Origin: Agromyces larvae
GTDB taxonomy: Bacteria > Actinomycetota > Actinomycetes > Actinomycetales > Microbacteriaceae
NCBI RefSeq assembly: GCF_022811705.1
Contig: NZ_CP094528.1
Span: 62,001 to 126,000 of the forward strand
Direction: 5' to 3'
DNA length: 64,000 nucleotides
The notes below the pieces were generated by a model. That model was not told the DNA's origin and searched no databases. It was given only the letters and a program-made list of their open reading frames with translations. This document shows positions 1 to 8,060 of the stretch, in pieces. Every line of letters starts with the position of its first letter. Position 1 is the stretch's first letter. A program made the translations under genes and the position numbers.

Positions 1-486
1 GCAGTCCCAGAACGCCCCGCGCAGTCGCAGCAGACAGTAGCCGTCGCGGTCCACGGCGAAGAGCTGGTTCGAGGTCTCGAGGCTCGCGCCACGGTACAGC
101 TGCAATCGGATGATCCGGGCGATGCTGCGCGCGGGCACCACGTGCACCCCGCCGAGGAACCCGGTCTCGACGATGCCGTATCGGCTCGCGGTGACCTCGG
201 TGCGACGGAACCGCACCCACGCCCACCAGACCGCGACGATCAGCGCCACCGTGAATCCCACGATGACGGCTCGGGAGACGGGATCGGGAAGGACCCACGC
301 GGCCAGCAGCAGGAAAGGCACCGTGAGCAGGCCCACCTGCAGACCGATGCTCATCGAGAGCGAGCGACGCGGCCTCAGGGTGATCACCCTGAGGCCGTCG
401 CCCCCTACTGCCGGCGACGCTGAGAAGGAGCCCCCTGCGTCCCCACTCCTCGCTCGAATCGGCGCCGCTGACATCTCTGACATCAT
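1..486 (-). CDS. Membrane protein with PH-like domain (C-terminus cut by window edge)
   Basis: The reading frame runs leftward off the window, so the C-terminus is missing. Two start options lie in frame, at 486 (Met-Met-Ser-Glu-Met) and at 474; neither has a strong ribosome site. After a short basic N-terminus there are two closely spaced membrane segments (LLTVPFLLLAAWVL and VIVGFTVALIVAVWWAW). A basic stretch and a beta-rich part follow, with the phrases ASRYGIVET and VPARSIARI, the style of bacterial PH (bPH) domain membrane proteins. That family has no single defined activity and is membrane-associated. It is divergent from moaB, with about 110 bases between them. The family call rests on topology and phrase similarity only. 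Confidence 0.7.
   Translation of the reverse strand, partial: MMSEMSAAPIRARSGDAGGSFSASPAVGGDGLRVITLRPRRSLSMSIGLQVGLLTVPFLLLAAWVLPDPVSRAVIVGFTVALIVAVWWAWVRFRRTEVTASRYGIVETGFLGGVHVVPARSIARIIRLQLYRGASLETSNQLFAVDRDGYCLLRLRGAFWDC
371..396. repeat. Perfect 26-bp palindrome inside the bPH-like gene
   Basis: Two 13-base arms meet at TGATCA without a spacer and form a perfect inverted repeat. It lies inside codons for G-L-R-V-I-T-L-R-P near the N-terminus of the membrane protein. It could be an operator or a transcript hairpin, or chance in a high-GC coding sequence. No partner copy was seen elsewhere in the window. Confidence 0.8.
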
Positions 487-595
487 CGGCGCTCGCACCC
501 GGCGGGCGCTATTCGGCATTAATGAGGACACGGCCGAGTCCGGCTCGTTACGCACGAGCGGCGTCGACGGCTCGCGGCTCGACTAGCCTGACGGA

Positions 596-1093
596 ATGGA
601 CGCTGACGCGAGCGGGATCCGGGCGGCGGTCGTGACCGTGAGCGATCGGGCGGCTGCGGGCGCCCGCGAGGACGCGTCGGGTCCGCTGGCGGTACGGATG
701 CTCCGCGAAGCCGGATGCCGCGTCGGCGACCCGGCGGTCGTGCCCGACGGGGCCGACTCGGTGCACGGCGCCATCGAAACCGCGCTCGCCGGCGGCGCAC
801 GGCTCGTGGTGACGACGGGCGGCACCGGCATCGGCCCGCGCGACCGCACACCCGAGGGCACGCGCCCGCTGCTCGAGCGCGAACTGCCGGGCATCGGCGA
901 AGAACTCCGGCGCGCGCCCGCTCCGGGGGCGCTGCTGTCGCGCGGACTCGCCGGCGTGGCATCCGGTGCGTCCGGCCCCGCCCTCGTCGTCAACCTTCCG
1001 GGCTCGACCGGCGGCGTGCGCGACGGTGTCGCGGTGATCGCGCGAGTGCTTCCGCACGCGATCGCCCAGCTCGACGGGGGAGACCACGCATGA
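596..1093 (+). CDS. moaB: Molybdenum cofactor protein, MoaB/MogA family
   Basis: This 165-residue protein belongs to the MoaB/Mog family, which adenylylates molybdopterin before molybdate insertion in the cytoplasm. The family signature TTGGTGIGPRDRTPEGTRP spans about residues 80-98, and the length is normal. A TAGCCT box at 584-589 sits six bases before the ATG with no ribosome site, so the message may be leaderless. The stop overlaps the moaE start (ATGA), so it is the first gene of a moaB-moaE-moaA operon. Whether it acts as Mog or as a MoaB paralogue cannot be told from sequence. Confidence 0.93.
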   Translation: MDADASGIRAAVVTVSDRAAAGAREDASGPLAVRMLREAGCRVGDPAVVPDGADSVHGAIETALAGGARLVVTTGGTGIGPRDRTPEGTRPLLERELPGIGEELRRAPAPGALLSRGLAGVASGASGPALVVNLPGSTGGVRDGVAVIARVLPHAIAQLDGGDHA

Positions 1094-1530
1094 TCCGCAT
1101 CGCCCGCGTGACCCACGACGTGCTCGACGTCGGCGCGCACCTCGCCGCGGTGCGCAGCCCCCGCACGGGCGCGGTCGCGCTGTTCGTCGGCCAGGTGCGC
1201 GACCACGACCCCGCCGTCGACGGGCGGGTCGTCGGGCTCGACTACACGGCGCACCCCGACGCCGAGTCGATGCTCCGCGGCATCCTCGCGCCGTTCGCCG
1301 AAGCCGGAACCGACCCCGACAGCGACCCCGACCCCATAGAGATCGCCGTGAGCCACCGCATCGGCAGCCTCGACGTCGGCGACGACGCCCTCGTGGTCGC
1401 CGTGGCATCCGCGCACCGCGCCGAAGCGTTCGCCGCGTGCCGCGAGATCGTCGAACGCATCAAGGCCGACCTTCCCGTGTGGAAACGCCAATGGCAGCAC
1501 GACGGAGCATCCGCATGGGTGGGACTGTGA
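1090..1530 (+). CDS. moaE: Molybdopterin synthase catalytic (large) subunit MoaE
   Basis: MoaE pairs with MoaD thiocarboxylate to convert cyclic pyranopterin phosphate into molybdopterin. The 146-residue frame has the family features GAVALFVGQVRDHD near the N-terminus, LDYTAHPDAE, SHRIGSLDVGDDAL, and a C-terminal PVWKRQ around the active-site lysine. The ATG overlaps the moaB stop by four bases, and moaA begins inside its last codons. The partner moaD lies on the opposite strand about 1 kb away, so the two subunits are not co-transcribed. Confidence 0.95.
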   Translation: MIRIARVTHDVLDVGAHLAAVRSPRTGAVALFVGQVRDHDPAVDGRVVGLDYTAHPDAESMLRGILAPFAEAGTDPDSDPDPIEIAVSHRIGSLDVGDDALVVAVASAHRAEAFAACREIVERIKADLPVWKRQWQHDGASAWVGL

Positions 1531-2522
1531 CCGGCCTCGTCGACCGCTACGGGCGCGTGCATCGCGACCTGCGGATCTCGCTGACCGACCGGTGCTCGCT
1601 GCGCTGCACGTACTGCATGCCCGAGGACGGCGTGCCCTGGCTCGCGAAGGACAACATCCTGACGACCGACGAACTCGAGCGGCTCGCCCGGGTCGCCGCG
1701 TCGCTCGGCGTGACCGAGGTGCGCCTCACGGGCGGCGAGCCGCTGCTGCGCCGCGACGTCGTCGACGTGGTGCGCCGGATGGCGGCGATCGAGGGCGAAG
1801 AAGGGCCGCTCGAGGTCTCGCTCACGACGAACGGGCTACGACTTCCCGAACTCGCCGGCCCGCTGCGCGAGGCGGGACTCGCGCGCATGAACATCTCGAT
1901 CGACACGCTGCGGCCCGAGCGGTTCCTGCGGCTCACCCGCCGCGACCGGCTCGACGACGTGCTCGCGGGCATCCGCGCGGCGATCGACGAGGGCTTCGCG
2001 CCCGTGAAGCTGAACGCCGTCGCGATGCGCGGCGAGAACGACGACGAACTCGCCGACCTGCTCGCCTACGCCGTGTCGATCGGCGCCGAACTGCGGTTCA
2101 TCGAGCAGATGCCGCTGGACGCCGGGCACATCTGGTCGCGCGTGCGGATGGTCGAGGCCGAGGAGATCCTCGCCGCGCTGCGCGAGCGGTTCACGCTGAC
2201 GCCGATCGGCGACCGCGGTGCGGCACCCGCCGAACGCTGGCTCGTCGACGGCGGGCCGGCGACGGTCGGCGTGATCGCGTCGGTGACGCGGCCGTTCTGC
2301 GGGGCGTGCGACCGGGTGCGGATCACGGCCGACGGGCAGTTCCGCACGTGCCTGTTCGCCCGCACCGAGGACGACCTGCTCGCGCCGCTGCGGTCGGGCG
2401 CGGGCGACGACGCGCTCGCCGAGATCATGCGTCGTGCGATCTCGGGCAAGCTCGCCGGGCACGGCATCGACGACCCCGGATTCCTCCAGCCCGACCGGCC
2501 GATGAGCGCGATCGGCGGGTAG
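1515..2522 (+). CDS. moaA: GTP 3',8-cyclase MoaA (radical SAM)
   Basis: MoaA and MoaC together turn GTP into cyclic pyranopterin monophosphate, the first step of the pathway. The N-terminal radical SAM cluster is CSLRCTYC (CxxxCxxC) near residue 30. The second cluster is a C-terminal set with CGACDRVR and a further cysteine in RTCLFA. The protein ends in Gly-Gly, as functional MoaA proteins do. At 335 residues the length is usual. The ATG at 1515 overlaps the end of moaE; a GTG at 1527 is the alternative start. It converges on moaD with about 60 bases between the stops. Confidence 0.96.
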   Translation: MGGTVTGLVDRYGRVHRDLRISLTDRCSLRCTYCMPEDGVPWLAKDNILTTDELERLARVAASLGVTEVRLTGGEPLLRRDVVDVVRRMAAIEGEEGPLEVSLTTNGLRLPELAGPLREAGLARMNISIDTLRPERFLRLTRRDRLDDVLAGIRAAIDEGFAPVKLNAVAMRGENDDELADLLAYAVSIGAELRFIEQMPLDAGHIWSRVRMVEAEEILAALRERFTLTPIGDRGAAPAERWLVDGGPATVGVIASVTRPFCGACDRVRITADGQFRTCLFARTEDDLLAPLRSGAGDDALAEIMRRAISGKLAGHGIDDPGFLQPDRPMSAIGG

Positions 2523-2582
2523 CGCGCCGGATACGGTTGGCGCGCGGGGCGCGCAGGACGCGCTTGGCGCATCCCCGCCGGC

Positions 2583-2822
2583 TCAGCCGCCCGCGAACGG
2601 CGGCATCACGTCGACGAGCGCGTCGGCCGCGAGCGGCGTCGCGGGCTCGCTGGTGCGCGACCCGTCGACGAGGAAGCTCGAGCGGTCGAGCACGTGCGCG
2701 AGCCGGTCGTCGCCCCGGGCGCGGAGCGCGGCGAGCAGCGAGCCGAGATCGGATGCCTCGAGCGAGAGTTCCTCGGTGCCGGCCGCGTCGGCCGCGGCGG
2801 CGAACAGACGCACCCGCGCCAT
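2583..2822 (-). CDS. moaD: Molybdopterin synthase sulfur carrier subunit MoaD
   Basis: This small 79-residue ubiquitin-like protein ends in PPFAGG. The final Gly-Gly is the site that is adenylylated by MoeB and then thiocarboxylated. The N-terminus VRLFAAAADAAGTEE matches the first beta strand of MoaD. It is the last gene of the leftward operon; its ATG shares one base with the stop of the upstream DUF6457-like gene. It lies opposite the end of moaA. Confidence 0.93.
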   Translation of the reverse strand: MARVRLFAAAADAAGTEELSLEASDLGSLLAALRARGDDRLAHVLDRSSFLVDGSRTSEPATPLAADALVDVMPPFAGG

Positions 2823-3073
2823 CAGTCCCGCCGTTCGGCGAGCAGTGCGTCGACGCGGGCGAGCGCCTCGTCGAGGTCGAGCCCGCGGCCGACGGCCAGC
2901 CCGACGACGAACGCCGACACGGGGGCGCCCGGTCGGGCGACCCCGTGCGCGACGTCGCGGGCGAGGTCGAGCACGCGGCCGGTCGGCACGTCGGCGGCGT
3001 CGAGCCCGAGTTCGGGCGCGAGTTGCGCGACCCATTCGTCGAGCTCGGCGGGGGTGGGGGCATCCGTGGTCAT
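2822..3073 (-). CDS. Small DUF6457-like protein in the molybdenum cofactor operon
   Basis: This acidic 83-residue protein (LDEWVAQLAPELGL, then VLDLARDVAHGVARPGAPV) resembles the DUF6457 family. Members are found beside or fused to MobA in Actinobacteria and have no known activity. It contains no cysteine motif or membrane segment and is probably all-helical. It overlaps mobA by four bases (ATGA) and moaD by one, so translation is likely coupled. The position suggests a role in guanylylation or cofactor delivery. That role is inference, and the family name is given from memory. Confidence 0.8.
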   Translation of the reverse strand: MTTDAPTPAELDEWVAQLAPELGLDAADVPTGRVLDLARDVAHGVARPGAPVSAFVVGLAVGRGLDLDEALARVDALLAERRD

Positions 3074-3789
3074 GCGTCCTCCTCGGGGCGGGCGGGGTCG
3101 GGTCCGGCGGGGTCGGGTCCGGCGGGGTCGGGTCCGACGGGGTCGGCGGATGCTTCGAGGGTACCGAGCCGGGCCCGCCACGAGTCGAGATCGTCCCAGG
3201 TGTCGATGTCGGCCGACTCGCCCTCGTCGGGGATGCGCGCGAGCGCGAGCGCGCCGACCAGCGCACCGAGCGCGGCACCGTGCGGCGAAGCACCTGCCTC
3301 GCGGAGCGCGGCGAGCCGCTCGCGCAGCGCGGCCGTGCGGTAGACGCCCGCCAGCCACTGGTCGCGGCCGCCGGCGTCGACGAGCACCGCGCCCGCCTCC
3401 TGCGGGTCGGGGGTGCGGTCGGCGGCGTCGATCCACGGGCGCAGCAGGGCGGCGGCCGCCTGCGCGCGCGGCAGGTCGGCGGCCAGCAGCACGGTCAGGT
3501 CGGGTGCGGATGCCTCGAGCTCGCGCAGCCCCGCCGCGATCGCCGCGACCGGGCCGCCGAACGGCGGATCCTCGCGGACGACGCGCACCGCGGCATCCGC
3601 GTCGACGATGCCGGGCGGGCCGACGACCACGATCGGATCCGCGCCGAGCGTGCGCGCCGCCGCGACCGCGTGGTCGACGAGCCGGGCGCTGCCCACCCGC
3701 AGCCCGGGCTTGTCGGCGCCGTCGAGGCGGCGCGCCCGCCCGCCCGCGAGGACGAGCGCGGCGAGCGAGGGGCCGGGCGCGTGCGTCAT
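3070..3789 (-). CDS. mobA: Molybdenum cofactor guanylyltransferase MobA
   Basis: MobA attaches GMP to Mo-molybdopterin to make the guanine-dinucleotide form (MGD) used by DMSO-reductase-type enzymes. The nucleotide motif LAGGRARRLDGADK lies near residue 16, followed by REDPPFGGPVAA and LLAADLPRA. At 239 residues it is slightly long because of a C-terminal tail of DPAGP-like repeats (15-bp tandem units at 3091-3150). Four-base overlaps join it to moaC upstream and to the DUF6457-like gene downstream. MobA in this window implies an MGD-type enzyme elsewhere in the genome; none is encoded here. Confidence 0.92.
   Translation of the reverse strand: MTHAPGPSLAALVLAGGRARRLDGADKPGLRVGSARLVDHAVAAARTLGADPIVVVGPPGIVDADAAVRVVREDPPFGGPVAAIAAGLRELEASAPDLTVLLAADLPRAQAAAALLRPWIDAADRTPDPQEAGAVLVDAGGRDQWLAGVYRTAALRERLAALREAGASPHGAALGALVGALALARIPDEGESADIDTWDDLDSWRARLGTLEASADPVGPDPAGPDPAGPDPARPEEDA
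3091..3150. repeat. 15-bp tandem repeat at the 3' end of mobA
   Basis: Three identical 15-base units and a fourth degenerate one encode successive Asp-Pro-Ala-Gly-Pro units in the MobA tail. The repeat keeps the reading frame, so changes in unit number would only lengthen or shorten the tail. Confidence 0.9.
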
Positions 3790-4256
3790 GCGGGCCGGTG
3801 CCAGTCGCCGGACTTGCCGCCGGTCTTCGCGACGAGGCGGATCTGCTCGATGGTGACCGACTTGTCGACGCCCTTCACCATGTCGACGATCGCGAGCGCG
3901 GCGATCGACACCGCGGTGAGCGCCTCCATCTCGACGCCCGTGCGGTCGGCGGTGCGCACCGTCGCCGCCACCTCGACGCCCTCGTCGACGACCTCGAGGT
4001 CGACGACCGCGCCGTGCACGCCGATCACGTGCGCGAGCGGCAGCAGCTCGGCTGTGCGCTTCGCGCCCGCGATGCCCGCGATGCGCGCCACCGCCAGCAC
4101 GTCGCCCTTCGGCACGGCGCCGTCGCGCAGCATCCGCACGATCTCGGCGCTGCACCGCACGAGCCCGCGCGCGGTGGCGCTGCGCACGGTCGGGGCCTTC
4201 TCGGTCACGTCGACCATGCGGGCACGGCCCGCCGAATCCAGATGCGTGAAGCTCAT
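3786..4256 (-). CDS. moaC: Cyclic pyranopterin monophosphate synthase MoaC
   Basis: MoaC rearranges the MoaA product to cyclic pyranopterin monophosphate. The 156-residue protein has the expected order: MVDVTEKAPTVRSA near the start, PKGDVLAVARIAGI, LPLAHVIG (active-site region), GVEMEALTAVSIAALAIVDMVKG, and KTGGKSGDW at the end. The length is typical. It overlaps mobA by four bases and shares one base with the moeA stop, which fits a coupled operon. Confidence 0.96.
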   Translation of the reverse strand: MSFTHLDSAGRARMVDVTEKAPTVRSATARGLVRCSAEIVRMLRDGAVPKGDVLAVARIAGIAGAKRTAELLPLAHVIGVHGAVVDLEVVDEGVEVAATVRTADRTGVEMEALTAVSIAALAIVDMVKGVDKSVTIEQIRLVAKTGGKSGDWHRPA

Positions 4257-5464
4257 CACCCCAGCATGACCTCCACCTCGTCGCCGACGCCAATCGCTGC
4301 GACCTCCGCGGGCACGACCGCGAACCCCTCGGCGCGCGCCAGCCGGCCCACCAGGTGCGACCCGCTGCCCCGATCCGACGCGGGGCGCACGTGCAGCACA
4401 CCGTCGACGCGCTGCGCGACGATCGGCTGGTACTGCCGCCGGCCGACCGGGGTGCGCCACGCCTCGTCGGCGATCGCGCGCTCGGTCGGCCGTGTCGGGT
4501 CGAGCCCCTGCAGCACCGCGAGGAACGGCCGCACGAACAACTCGAACGACACCGCGACGCTCACCGGGTTGCCCGGCAGCCCGAACACGGGCACGCCGTC
4601 GATGCGTCCGAACGCCTGCGGCTTGCCGGGCTGCATCGCGACCTTCGCGAACTCCAGCGCGAGGCGGGTGACGGGGTCGTGGGCTCCGGCGCTGACACCT
4701 CCCGTGAGCACGATGAGGTCGGGCCGAACGGATGCCTCGAGCACACGCCGCACCTCGGCGTCGAGTGCGCCCGGCGCATCGCCCGCGCGACCGCGGTGCA
4801 CCGCGACCGCCCCCTGCTCGACCGCGAGCGCCGCGACGAGCAGGCTGTTCGAGTCGTGCACCTGCCCGCGGGCGAGCGGAGCCCCCGGCTCGGCCAGCTC
4901 GTCACCGGTCGCGATGATCGCGACCCGCGGGCGGGCCACGACCTCGAGCTCGCCGACGCCCGCTCCGACGGCGCTCGCGAGCGCTCGCGCGGTGAGCCGG
5001 ATGCCACGGGGCAGCACGAGCTCGCCCGCCGCGAGGTCGTCGCCGGCCGGGCGGATGTGGGCGGCGGGCGCGGGCTCATCGGCGATGCGCACGGGGTCGG
5101 CCGCCCAGTCGGCGTCGGCGGTGCGCTCGATCGGCACGACCGCGTCGGCGTCGGCCGGCACGGGCGCACCGGTCATGATCCGCACCGCTTCGCCCGGGGC
5201 GATCACCGGGTCGTGACCCGAGCCCGCGGCGACCTCGCCGACGACGCGCAGCGCGACCGGGGCGTCGGGGCTCGCGCCCAGCACGTCGGCGCGGCGCAGC
5301 GCATAGCCGTCCATCGCGGAGTTGGCGTCGCGCGGCGAGTCGATCGCGCTGCGCAGGTCGACCGCCAGCACGCGGCCGTGGGCGGCGTCGACCGGCACCG
5401 TCTCGTGCGGCAGTTCGGCCGCGCCGGCGAGCACACGCGCGAGCTGCGCTTCGACCGTGATCAC
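4256..5464 (-). CDS. moeA: Molybdopterin molybdenumtransferase MoeA
   Basis: MoeA inserts molybdate into adenylylated molybdopterin. The 402-residue frame begins at a GTG whose last bases form the stop of the upstream moeB-like gene (GTGA overlap). The N-terminal domain has NSAMDGYALR near residue 45. The central MPT-binding domain has IIATGDEL and LTGGVSAGAHD, followed by GKPQAFG and GLPGNPVSVAVSFELFVRP. The C-terminal domain ends in GDEVEVMLG. All usual MoeA landmarks and the normal length are present. Confidence 0.95.
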   Translation of the reverse strand: MITVEAQLARVLAGAAELPHETVPVDAAHGRVLAVDLRSAIDSPRDANSAMDGYALRRADVLGASPDAPVALRVVGEVAAGSGHDPVIAPGEAVRIMTGAPVPADADAVVPIERTADADWAADPVRIADEPAPAAHIRPAGDDLAAGELVLPRGIRLTARALASAVGAGVGELEVVARPRVAIIATGDELAEPGAPLARGQVHDSNSLLVAALAVEQGAVAVHRGRAGDAPGALDAEVRRVLEASVRPDLIVLTGGVSAGAHDPVTRLALEFAKVAMQPGKPQAFGRIDGVPVFGLPGNPVSVAVSFELFVRPFLAVLQGLDPTRPTERAIADEAWRTPVGRRQYQPIVAQRVDGVLHVRPASDRGSGSHLVGRLARAEGFAVVPAEVAAIGVGDEVEVMLG

Positions 5465-6639
5465 GAGGCGGCCGCCTCGACGACCGCCCACGCCTGCATG
5501 CCGCCGTCGAGCACCGAGACCCGGTACCCCTCGGCGGCGAGCACCGCCGCAGCGCGCTCGGCGCGCGGCCCGATCGCGCAGTGCACGACGATCGCGCGAT
5601 CGCGGTCGAGCCCGGTGCGGTCGCCCGCGAGCACCGCGCCGAGCGGGGTGTGCAGCGACCCCGCGATCGCGCGCTCCGCGCGCTCGGACGGCTCGCGCAC
5701 GTCGAGCACCGTGACCTGGTCGAGGCGCTGCCTGAGTTCGCCTGCCGAGACGTGGCCGATCGGGGAAGGTGCCGGCGCGGCATCCGTCTCGGTCGTGGCA
5801 TCCGGTCGCGGCGCGGCATCCGGTCGCGGCGGAGCATCCGCCGATCGCGTGGCATCCGCCGCCGGACGCAACCCGACCTCGCGCTGCCGCGCACGCAGCC
5901 CGTCGATGACGAGCACCCGCCCGAGCAGCGGCTCGCCGATGCCCGTGATGAGCTTGATCGCCTCGGTCGCCTGGAGCGCGCCCGCCTGCATGCAGAGCGA
6001 ACCGAGCACCCCCACGTCGGCGCACGTCGGCACTCCGCCCTCGGGCTCGGCGGGGTACAGGTCGCGCAGCGTGACGCCCTCGACGGCGTCGCGCCCGTCG
6101 ACGGCGGGCGGGCGCGCCCAGAACACCGACACCTGCGCATCGACGCCGAGCACCGCCGCCCACACCACGGGGATGCCGAGGTCGGCGCACGCATCCGACA
6201 CGACGTACCGCGTCTCGAACCGGTCGCTGCCGTCGAGCACCAGGTCGTAGCCGCCGAGCACGGCGGGCGCGTTCTCGTCGGTGAGGTGCAGCATGTGGCG
6301 CTCCACGACGAGCTGCGGCGCGAGGGCGGCGAGCCGCTCGGCGGCGCTGTCGACCTTCGGCCGGCCCACATCGGCCGTGCCGTGCACGACCTGACGGTGC
6401 AGGTTCGTCACGTCCACCACGTCGTCGTCGATGATGCCGATCGTGCCGACCCCGGCCGCCGCGAGCGCGAGCAGCGCGGGGGAGCCGAGCCCGCCCGCAC
6501 CCACCACGGCGACCCGCGCGGCCGCGAGCCGGCGCTGACCGACCTCGCCGAGTTCGGGCAGACGCACCTGGCGCGCGGTGCGGCGCAGCTCGTCGGGATC
6601 GAGGGCGTCGACCGGGTCGACGAGTGGAGGCAGCGGCAT
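5461..6639 (-). CDS. moeB: ThiF/MoeB adenylyltransferase with C-terminal rhodanese domain
   Basis: The protein has 392 residues. Residues 1-250 are an E1-like fold: RQVRLPELGEVGQ, the nucleotide loop GAGGLGSP, DDDVVDVTNLHRQ, and TCADVGVLG around a conserved cysteine. A proline/alanine-rich linker follows, then a rhodanese domain (VLDVREPSERAERAIAGS) with CAIGPRA as the active-site loop. This MoeBR layout adenylylates the C-terminal glycine of MoaD and may deliver the sulfur. Such proteins can also serve ThiS or CysO, but the neighbours favour molybdopterin. The ATG at 6639 was chosen because the fold begins there. Confidence 0.9.
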   Translation of the reverse strand: MPLPPLVDPVDALDPDELRRTARQVRLPELGEVGQRRLAAARVAVVGAGGLGSPALLALAAAGVGTIGIIDDDVVDVTNLHRQVVHGTADVGRPKVDSAAERLAALAPQLVVERHMLHLTDENAPAVLGGYDLVLDGSDRFETRYVVSDACADLGIPVVWAAVLGVDAQVSVFWARPPAVDGRDAVEGVTLRDLYPAEPEGGVPTCADVGVLGSLCMQAGALQATEAIKLITGIGEPLLGRVLVIDGLRARQREVGLRPAADATRSADAPPRPDAAPRPDATTETDAAPAPSPIGHVSAGELRQRLDQVTVLDVREPSERAERAIAGSLHTPLGAVLAGDRTGLDRDRAIVVHCAIGPRAERAAAVLAAEGYRVSVLDGGMQAWAVVEAAAS

Positions 6640-6802
6640 GCCGACCACGCTAACGCCGCGACGGCGCAGCGTCGATGCGGGGTTTCGCTGGGCGACGGCG
6701 GCGCAGCCGGGTTCTCGCGCGCTCGCTGCACCCGCCGGCATCGCCCTCACCGCGGTGAAGCGACCGGGTGAGCGGTTCCAGCGCACCCATCCAGACCGAA
6801 CA

Positions 6803-6829
6803 AGCGCCGCACCCGGTGGGTGCGGCGCT
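6803..6829 (-). terminator. Hairpin downstream of tRNA-Ser
   Basis: Twelve-base perfect GC-rich arms with a three-base loop lie nine bases beyond the tRNA CCA end on the leftward strand. Only a weak T-rich stretch follows, so it may end transcription inefficiently or protect the 3' end. Confidence 0.7.
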
Positions 6830-6837
6830 CATTCACG

Positions 6838-6925
6838 TGGCGGAGGATGGGGGATTCGAACCCCCGAGGGCTTTCACCCAACACGCTTTCCAAGCGTGCG
6901 CCATAGGCCACTAGGCGAATCCTCC
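6838..6925 (-). tRNA. tRNA-Ser (anticodon GGA), CCA encoded
   Basis: The reverse strand folds into an 88-base class II tRNA. The acceptor GGAGGAT pairs with ATCCTCC, and the anticodon arm is CGCTT-GGA-AAGCG. A long variable arm around GTTGGGTGAAAGCCC and the T-loop GGTTCGAATCC follow, with encoded CCA. The long variable arm and GGA anticodon identify serine decoding UCC/UCU. Its 5' end directly abuts the SRP RNA. Confidence 0.96.
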
Positions 6926-7018
6926 AGGGACCCCTCACGCACCCGCCAGAGCCCGGTTACCCTTGCTGCGTCTCCGCCCTGGGGGAGTTGGCCTGGATGG
7001 CGCCACGTGAGGAGCCTC
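6926..7018 (-). ncRNA. ffs: Small signal recognition particle RNA (4.5S type)
   Basis: On the leftward strand the sequence contains GGCCAACTCCCCCAGG, the symmetric-loop segment GGCGGAGACGCAGCAAGG and GGGTAACCGGGCTCTGG, which are characteristic of the apical domain of actinobacterial small SRP RNA. The outer stem forms from CTCCTCACG near the 5' end and CGTGAGGGG near the 3' end. This RNA binds Ffh for co-translational targeting. Its 3' end meets the first base of tRNA-Ser, so RNase P processing of the tRNA would also generate the SRP RNA end. Confidence 0.86.
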
Positions 7019-7022
7019 CGCA

Positions 7023-7052
7023 AGTCTACCCGAGCCGGATGCCCCGGCTGAA
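7023..7052 (-). promoter_or_regulatory. Predicted promoter of SRP RNA - tRNA-Ser
   Basis: On the leftward strand a TTCAGC -35 candidate (7052-7047) is 18 bases from a TAGACT -10 box (7028-7023). Start of transcription near 7017 would match the expected 5' end of the SRP RNA. Confidence 0.6.
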
Positions 7053-7100
7053 CACCGCGGCCTCCGCCGCAGTGCTGGACGAGCCCCTGACCCGCCTCGT

Positions 7101-8060
7101 CTACCGGCGGGTGGCGAGGTACGCCTCGAACGCCTCGCGGCTGGTCTTGCCCGGCACGTAGCCGAGCACGGTCTTCAGCCGCTCATTCGAGAGCACGGGC
7201 CGGTACCTGAGGAATCCGACCCGCTCGGGACCGTGCACCGTGAGGCGCAGCGCGTGCCCGACCCGCAATCCGAACGCCAGCAGCGGCGCCGGCACGACGA
7301 GCGTCTTCTTCCCGAGCCGCGCGGCGATCTCGGGCACGGTCACCTTGCCGTCGCCGGCGACGTTGAACGCGCCGGTCACGTCGCCGGTCGCGCCGGCCAC
7401 GATCGCGCCGACCACGTCGTCGACCCAGGCGAACACGAACGGGCTGTCGCTGCCGCGCACCACGAGCAGCCGCGGAGCATCCCACAGCGCCGTGATCTGG
7501 TTGCGCACGGTCGGGCCGAGAATGGTGCCGATGCGCAGCACCACCTGCCCGAGCGACGGATGCGAGCTGCGGTACGAGGCCAGCATCTCCTCAACGAGCC
7601 GTTTGTGCCGCGAGTAGCTGAACTCCTCGTTGCCGCGGATCGGGTCGTCTTCGCTCAACCACTCGGGGCTGTCGGCGTGGTAGCCGTAGGCCGCGCCCGA
7701 CGACGAGACGACGATGCGCGTGACGCCGCCGGCGACCGCGGCGTCGAGCACGTTGCGGGTGCCGTCGACGTCGACGCGCCGCTCGACGTCCTCGCCGACC
7801 GTGCCGGGGTTCACGATCGCCGCGAGGTGCACGACGGTGTCGATGCGGTGGCGGGCGACGACCTCGGCGGTGCCTGCGGCATCCGTCACGTCGACGCGCT
7901 CGAAGACCGCGCCGGCCGGCAGGTCGTCGCGCGAGGCGGGTTCGCGCACGTCTCCGGAGACGACCAGGGCGACCGACGGATGCTCCGCCAGCGCGCGGAC
8001 CGCGGCCGATCCGAGGAACCCGCTGCCGCCGGTGACGAGCACGCGCAGGTCGCGCCTCAT
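7101..8060 (-). CDS. NAD-dependent epimerase/dehydratase (extended SDR)
   Basis: This 319-residue extended short-chain dehydrogenase has the dinucleotide loop TGGSGFLGSA near residue 10. The catalytic YSRHK (YxxxK) lies around residue 156, preceded by VSSSGAAYG. The partner substrate is unknown; related proteins act on nucleotide sugars or steroids. It is the last gene of a leftward three-gene unit with a transporter and a flavin monooxygenase, overlapping the transporter by four bases. The neighbours suggest catabolism or modification of a hydrophobic ketone or sterol-like compound; that is inference. Confidence 0.85.
   Translation of the reverse strand: MRRDLRVLVTGGSGFLGSAAVRALAEHPSVALVVSGDVREPASRDDLPAGAVFERVDVTDAAGTAEVVARHRIDTVVHLAAIVNPGTVGEDVERRVDVDGTRNVLDAAVAGGVTRIVVSSSGAAYGYHADSPEWLSEDDPIRGNEEFSYSRHKRLVEEMLASYRSSHPSLGQVVLRIGTILGPTVRNQITALWDAPRLLVVRGSDSPFVFAWVDDVVGAIVAGATGDVTGAFNVAGDGKVTVPEIAARLGKKTLVVPAPLLAFGLRVGHALRLTVHGPERVGFLRYRPVLSNERLKTVLGYVPGKTSREAFEAYLATRR

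Noticed and set aside
2523..2582. Strong terminator between moaA and moaD
   Set aside because: The gap is GC-rich with only short imperfect stems and no T-tract.
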